From Diacronema lutheri (lineage: Eukaryota > Haptophyta > Pavlovophyceae > Pavlovales > Pavlovaceae), in NCBI GenBank assembly GCA_019448385.1, contig JAGTXO010000001.1, positions 2,046,001 to 2,110,000 on the forward strand: DNA of 64,000 bases, read 5' to 3'. Each line of letters starts with the position of its first letter. Position 1 is the stretch's first letter. Shown here piece after piece: positions 58,991 through 64,000 of the stretch. A model generated the notes under the pieces. The model saw nothing but the letters and a program-made list of their open reading frames with translations, was not told the DNA's origin and did no database searches. Position numbers and translations under genes: made by a program.

Positions 58991-61586
58991 CTAGGCTTGA
59001 AAAAATCCTTTTCCGATCGTCTTGCGCAAGAAATCAACGTACAGACACATCATGAAGGCCTGCTGCTTGGGGTCCGCCGCGCCGCCGTGCCCGCCCTCAA
59101 TGTTCTCATAGTAAAGGAGCTCGTCGCACACGCCCGCCTCCTCGAGCCGCGCGACGAACGCGCGCGCGTGGTACGGGTGCACGCGGTCGTCACGCGTCGA
59201 CGTCGTGAGCAGCATGGGCGGGTAGCTCGCGTCGCGGTCAATGTTGTGGTACGGGCTGAAGGCGGAGAGGAAGGACCAATCGGACGTGTCCGGGTCGCCG
59301 TACTCAGCCATCCACGACGCGCCGGCGAGCAGCTTGTTGAAGCGGCGCATGTCGAGGAGAGGGACAGCGCACACGACGGCGCCCCACAAGTCCGGCCTGC
59401 GCACGACCGCGTTGCCCACGAGCAGCCCGCCGTTGGAGCCGCCACGGCACGCGAGCTGCTCGCGCGTCGTCACGCCTGTCGCGATCAAGTGCTCGGCCAC
59501 CGCCTGGCCGGTCGCGCGCGCGCACGATGGTTAAAATGAGGCGCAGCGCGCGCGCGCTCGGCGGCAGCGGGGTGCGCGGCGCGCACCTCAAAGTCCTCGT
59601 ACGCCTTGTTGCGGTTCTCCTTGAGCGCGGCGCGGTGCCACGTGGGCCCAAACTCGCCGCCGCCGCGGATGTTGGCCTCGACGAAGCAGCCGCCCTGCGC
59701 CGTCGCGTGCGCGAGGCGCGCGCGGCCGACCGCGTCGCAGAGTCGCTCGATCGGGCGATCGGGCGGCGGTGCACGCGCTCTCGCGCGCGGGCGCGTGCGG
59801 CGCGCGCGCGCACCTTCTGCAGCCAGGCCGCGCCGACTGAGCTCATGTAATTCGGCGTGAGGCTGATCTCGAAACCGCCGTATCCGTAGAGCAGTGTCGG
59901 GACGGCCTCCGTAACGCCGTCGCGCCGGATCACAAAGTACGGGATGAGCGTGCCATCCTTGGACGTGGCGAAGCCCTGGCGCACGCACAGCCCGCTCGCG
60001 TCGAACATGGGCGGTAGCTGCCGCAGCTGCCGCGCCGCGCCGAGCCCACCGACACCCGCCGCGACGGAGCCCAGCTTGAGCGCGTGAGGCGTCAAGTGGG
60101 TCCACTCGGTCAACCACACGTCGTCGCCCGCGTCGGCGTCGACGGCGCTGATCGAGCGGCCGCCGATGAGCGGCTCGACGCCGTCCGCCTGATCGCACGC
60201 CCACGCGCCGTCGTCCGCGCAGCCGAGCGAGAGCACGCGCGTCTTCACGTTGTCCAGCACGGTGAGGACGAGTTTGGTTCGCGTGCGCGTGACACCGTCG
60301 AGTGCCGTCCGCTCGCTCGGCTCGAAGATCGGCGTGAGCGGCGCGGCCTGCGCCTCGGCGAGCGCGCGACCGCCCGGCCCGCCCGACGGGTCCCACGCGA
60401 TCTCATCGATGCGCGCCGCGAGCAGCGAGCCGGCCGCATGGCCCCGCCACTCTGAGCGCAGCTGCACGAGGAGCTGGTCGCGGAACTGGCGCACAATCGC
60501 GTCGTCCGGCACGGAGCCGTCGAGCGAAAGCCACGGGCCCGGACGCCCGTCGCGCGCGACGGCGCGCAGCGCCTTCTTCGATGTGTAAAAGTTGGGCGAG
60601 CGCGTGCGCCATTCGTACGCGTGCGCGCAGTGCCGCGTGCGGTAGCCCCGCACGGAGACGTCCGCGAACTCGCCCGCGTACACCTCGGCCGCGGCCGCGA
60701 GCGGCGTGCCGCGGCGCCACTCGCGCACGGTGCGCGGGTAGCCCGAATCGGTGAGCGAACCCGCGCCAAAGTCCGTCCCGACGAGCAGCACGTCGCGCGA
60801 CTGCCAGCCGACGCTCGACTTCGCCTCAGGCAGCTCGAAGCCGCCCTCGGCCGCGGGCACAAACCGCAGCGCGACGAGGTCAAACTCGCGCACGACGGTC
60901 GCGTCGGCGCCGCCGCGCGATAGGTGGAGCAGCGTGCGCGTCGGCGCGACGCCTTCTCCTTCGTCGAGCGGCGTCGAGCCCTTGTACACCCACGACTCGC
61001 CCTCTGCGGCGCAGAGCGCGTCGACAGATAGAACGGTCTCCCACTCGGGCGAGCCCGACTCGTACGACGCGAGCGTGGTGCGGCGGAGGAGGCCGCGCTT
61101 GTTCTCCTTGTCCTGCCAAAAGTTGTAGTACAGCTCGCCCACCTTGCTGATGTACGGGATCTTGTCCTTGGACGTGAGGATCTCTAGGATCCGCTCGTAC
61201 GTCGGCGTGCCGGTCGGGTCGCCGAGCGCGCGCAGCGTCCGCTCGTTGTGCGCGCGCACCCACGCGAGCGCGCGCTCGCCGAGCACGTCCTCGAGCCACG
61301 CATGTTCACCCTGCCGGCCCTGCCAGTAGGCCACCCGCTCGCCCGGCGCACTCGGCTCGGCGCTCGCCGCGCCCGCGCCGGCCGCCACGGCCGCCGCGAC
61401 GCCGACGCCCGCCGCCGCGCGCGCGCCGAGCCGAGCGGCGCGCGGCGAGAGCCATGCGCCCGGCAGCGGCGCGGCGCACGCAGCGCCGCTGCGCGAGGCG
61501 AGCGCGCGCGCGCACGCGCGCGGCGCCGCATGCGCGCCGAGCGCCGCGCCGCGCGCGAGGGACGACATCGCCGCGAGCGCGAGCAT
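58991..61586 (-). CDS. Prolyl oligopeptidase family (S9A) serine peptidase
   Basis: Three exons: 59814..61586, 59587..59694, 58991..59503; 797 residues; both donors GTGCGC, phase 0. The N terminus from ATG 61586 is Ala/Arg rich with a hydrophobic patch (AGVGVAAAVAAGAGAASA), possibly a targeting or membrane segment. The beta-propeller spans about 70-480 (WQDKENKRGLLRR, FYTSKKALRAV). The catalytic domain has YGYGGFEISLTPNY, GGCFVEANIRGGGEFGPTWH and the nucleophile GGSNGG (about 650), Asp in TRDDRVHP (about 731) and His in EGGHGGA (about 765). The triad is complete. It cleaves after proline or basic residues in short peptides. A more upstream non-ATG frame exists but is not needed. Confidence 0.9.
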
Positions 61587-61778
61587 GGACGTCCGTGTCG
61601 CGCGCCCACGATCTGCCACTGTGCCAGTGTGATGACTAATGAATTTGTCCGCTCTAGTGCGGGCGCGTGTGGCGCCCTCAGCAGCCCGAACGCCCTCAGC
61701 AGCCGCGCGCGCAGAGCGAGTTCAAGCCGCGCGCACTCGCACAGCCGCGGGGCGCCGCCGCGAGTCGCTCGCACGCGC

Positions 61779-63416
61779 TCACGCGGCGGCCGGTGCGCCG
61801 CCTCGCGCCGCGCGCAGGACGGCGGGCACGCGCGAGAGCGCGCACGCGACGCGCCCGACAAACATGGCCTGGATGGCCCACCAGAGCGTAACAACCGAAC
61901 CGTGGCCGCCGCTGAACGCGGTCGCGGCGATCGCCGAGCTGGCGAGGGAGACGCAGAGGCTGGACGCGGCGACAAAGCGCGCGAAGCCGGCGCCGATCAG
62001 CATCGCCTCGAAGGCGATCGAGAGGACGACGAGCGGGAAGGAGAGCGCGACGGGCAAGAGCAGCTGCCCAATGAGCGAAGCTATCTCCGCGTCGCGCGTG
62101 AAGGCCGTCACTAGGAACGGGCCCGCCGCCAGGACCGCGCCCGTCGCGAGCGCGCCAAGGCAGACGGCGATCGTCGCGAGCTCGCGCAGCAGCAGCCCGG
62201 CGTACGCGCGCCGGCCGGTCGCGACGGCGCGCGCGGAGAGCACCTGCGCGGCGACGCCGGGCGCCTCGGCGGAGAGGACGAAGATGAGCCACAGGTTGAT
62301 CATCGTGAAGTGCGCGGCGGCGGACGCCGGCCCGAGGCGCGTCGCGAGCGCGGAGCAGAAGACCCAGAAGGAAAGGATCGAGACGGTGCGCACGAGGAGC
62401 ACGCCGTTCGACGCAACGACGTGCCGCGCCTCGGCCACGACGGAGCGCACGCGGCGCAGCTGCTCGAGCACGCGCATCGGCACGCCAAGCTCCACTGTCC
62501 GCCGGTGCAGCGCAAGAGCGTAGACACCCGCGGAGGCGCATTGCGCGACCGCCGTCGCGGCGGCGGCGCCCGCCATGCCGAGCCCGACCGGGCCAAACAT
62601 GAGGAGCGGATCGAGCACGAGATTGACGAGCGCCGCCGTCGCAGACGCGCGCAGCGGCGTCCGCGTGTCGCCCAGCCCGCGGAACGCCCCCTCGGCCGCG
62701 GTGCCGAACAGGACGCACGGGAGGGCGCACGCGCGCACGCGCACGTAGGTGAGCGCGGGCGCGTGGAGCGGCGAGGACGCGGGCGCGCCGAGAACAGCGA
62801 GCGCCGAGCGCGCGGAGAGCTGCACGAGCGCGGCGAGCGCCACGCCGAGCATGATCGCGAGCGCGACTGTCACCTCCAAGTAGCGCACGGCGCCGCGCGT
62901 GTCGCCGAGCGCGTGCAGCCGCGCGACTGACGTGGCCGTCGAATCCTTGATGGCCCACATGAGCGCGGCGGCAAGCGTGAAGATCTCGCTTGCGGGGCCG
63001 ATGGCGCCGTGGCATACGGCGCCGAGGCCGCGCCCGATGAAGGTCATGTCGATCAGCGAGAGCAGCGGCTCGATCAGGGTGCCGACGACGGCGGGCAGCG
63101 CGAGGTCCGCAATCTCGCGCCGGACGAGCGCGGGCGTGGCGGACGTACCGACGGGCGAGCTCGCGTCCGCCGCCGCGCCGATGGCGCTGGCGCTCATGCG
63201 AGGCGCGCGGCGCCCCCCGCCACGCCAGGCCAGTCGCGGCGCGGCGCGCGCGGACGCGGCGGCGAGCGACGCGCGCAGCAGTGCCGGCAGCGCGGCGTGC
63301 GGCGGCAGCGCGTGCGCGTGCAGCGCGCTCGCCGGCGCGCCGTGCATCAGGCTTGGCGCGCGCACCGCGCATGCGCGACGCGCGAAGAGCAGGAAGGCGA
63401 GCGCCGACGTCCGCAT
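61779..63416 (-). CDS. MATE-family multidrug/toxin exporter, possibly plastid-targeted
   Basis: 545 residues, single exon. I chose ATG 63416 (MRTSALAFLLFARRACAVRAP), giving a signal-like start and an Arg/Ala-rich transit region of about 75 residues. A later Met (MSASAIGAAADAS) would give the bare transporter. Twelve membrane segments can be traced in two halves, starting LVRREIADLALPAVVGTLIEPLLSLIDM, with FIGRGLGAVCHGAIG, EGAFRGLGDTRTPL, SFWVFCSALATRLG and AEAPGVAAQVLSARAVATG, the MATE hallmarks. It exports organic cations or metabolites by Na+ or H+ antiport. The plastid-envelope relatives of plants (EDS5/FRD3-like) share the DTRTPL block. Confidence 0.88.
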   Translation of the reverse strand: MRTSALAFLLFARRACAVRAPSLMHGAPASALHAHALPPHAALPALLRASLAAASARAAPRLAWRGGGRRAPRMSASAIGAAADASSPVGTSATPALVRREIADLALPAVVGTLIEPLLSLIDMTFIGRGLGAVCHGAIGPASEIFTLAAALMWAIKDSTATSVARLHALGDTRGAVRYLEVTVALAIMLGVALAALVQLSARSALAVLGAPASSPLHAPALTYVRVRACALPCVLFGTAAEGAFRGLGDTRTPLRASATAALVNLVLDPLLMFGPVGLGMAGAAAATAVAQCASAGVYALALHRRTVELGVPMRVLEQLRRVRSVVAEARHVVASNGVLLVRTVSILSFWVFCSALATRLGPASAAAHFTMINLWLIFVLSAEAPGVAAQVLSARAVATGRRAYAGLLLRELATIAVCLGALATGAVLAAGPFLVTAFTRDAEIASLIGQLLLPVALSFPLVVLSIAFEAMLIGAGFARFVAASSLCVSLASSAIAATAFSGGHGSVVTLWWAIQAMFVGRVACALSRVPAVLRAARGGAPAAA

Positions 63417-63444
63417 TTCGGACCTGACACGCGCGCACCGATCA

Positions 63445-64000
63445 ATGGCTGTCGACCTCGCCCTCGATGCGTCCGCCAAGCCAGACGTGCTGCAGCAGCT
63501 GCGGGAGGCGGCCACGTCGCTCGGGTACGAGACCGTCGCGTGGGAGCGGCAAGTGCACGGCCGCGTGGGCAAGCAGCACGCCTGTCCTGCGCCGGCGCGC
63601 CTCCGGCCCGCCGCCGCGCCCGAGGCCGGTGCGGCTCAGCCACGCCCGCAGCTCACGCGCATCACGCTCGTCATCGAGCGGCTGGACCAGCTGCAGGACG
63701 TGGGCGCGGCCAACGTTGTGCTCGCGGGCTACGACCTCGTTGCTGTCGTGCCGCAGACGGAGGAGGTTCTCGCGCGCTGCTGCGCGCAGCCGGTCATGAG
63801 CGCCATCGACGTGATCTCGCTCCCGATGGAGCACCGGCTACCGTACGCGCTCAGCCCCTCATTGCTGCGCAAGGCCGCGCGGGCGGGCATACACTTTGAG
63901 ATACGCTATTCGCACGTCCTGCGCGACTCGAACACCCGCCGCCACCTGATTGCAAACGCGCTCGGCCTCGTGCGCGCAGCGCCATTGCGCAGCCTGATCA
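63445..64000 (+). CDS. RPP30: RPP30, RNase P/MRP protein subunit (truncated by window end)
   Basis: An open frame of 185 codons from ATG 63445 to the window edge. It matches the TIM-barrel p30 subunit: MAVDLALDASAKPDVLQQLREAA, then LDQLQDVGAANVVLAGYDLVAVVPQTEEVLARCCAQ, IDVISLPMEHRLPYALSPSLLRKAARAGIHFEIRYSHVLRDSNTRRHL. In human RPP30 the corresponding parts are YDLxAVxPxTEK and IxRGLAFExxYSPAIxDSxxRR. It is part of the nuclear complex that matures tRNA 5' ends. A short Pro/Ala-rich insertion sits near residue 50. Divergent from the MATE gene, 28 bp between ATGs if the upstream MATE start is used. Confidence 0.88.
   Translation, partial: MAVDLALDASAKPDVLQQLREAATSLGYETVAWERQVHGRVGKQHACPAPARLRPAAAPEAGAAQPRPQLTRITLVIERLDQLQDVGAANVVLAGYDLVAVVPQTEEVLARCCAQPVMSAIDVISLPMEHRLPYALSPSLLRKAARAGIHFEIRYSHVLRDSNTRRHLIANALGLVRAAPLRSLI

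Noticed and set aside
1-64000. Retroelements, DNA transposons or viral fossils
   Set aside because: No reverse transcriptase, integrase, transposase, capsid or polymerase motifs and no long terminal repeats were seen in any frame.

Overview
The window is a gene-dense, very GC-rich stretch of a eukaryotic nuclear genome. I model about 36 protein genes and one tRNA in 64 kb, roughly one gene per 1.8 kb. Introns are short (about 105-355 bp) and GC-rich, and most begin with GTGCG. A nuclear gene for plastid ribosomal protein bTHX carries an N-terminal signal peptide with a phenylalanine-type transit region. Together with other proteins that look routed through the ER to a plastid, this points to an alga with a secondary, red-derived plastid. 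A haptophyte, possibly a pavlovophyte, is my best guess. That is inference from gene content and base composition, not a database match.

Layout, left to right: DPH1 (diphthamide), a ubiquitin-like protein, plastid bTHX, a Tvp15/COPI-associated-like membrane protein divergent from a TVP38/VTT membrane protein, an ARF-like GTPase and, open in the same frame upstream, a kinase-SH3-pseudokinase protein (5.7-11.7 kb). Then a GH79 heparanase-like enzyme, a COA1-like protein, a carboxylesterase, a NEK kinase, a coiled-coil protein, a TRMT11-like tRNA methyltransferase, a PAPS transporter (SLC35B2), a PARP-domain protein with SUMO-interacting-like motifs, proteasome subunit RPN9, and a 2371-residue coiled-coil protein (24.9-32 kb). 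A 0.8 kb spacer with poly-G and poly-C tracts follows. Next come a four-domain voltage-gated calcium-type channel, an RPRD1-like CID protein, a tyrosine phosphatase, a JmjC-like oxygenase, CSTF3, an SGNH-type hydrolase, a PP2C phosphatase, a TPR-CHAT protein, tRNA-Ile(AAU), an IQ-motif protein, EXO1, a RETICULATA-like plastid protein, two unrecognised genes, a Gfo/Idh/MocA oxidoreductase, a prolyl oligopeptidase, a MATE transporter and the 5' part of RPP30.

Gene order alternates strand almost throughout. Ten divergent pairs have start codons 10-142 bp apart, and several convergent pairs have stop codons only 14-41 bp apart. Promoters and 3' ends must therefore be very short or overlap neighbouring genes. 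I saw no retroelement, DNA transposon, viral or CRISPR sequence. Exon boundaries were placed by eye from reading-frame continuity, GT/GC-AG signals and family conservation; no transcript data were available.
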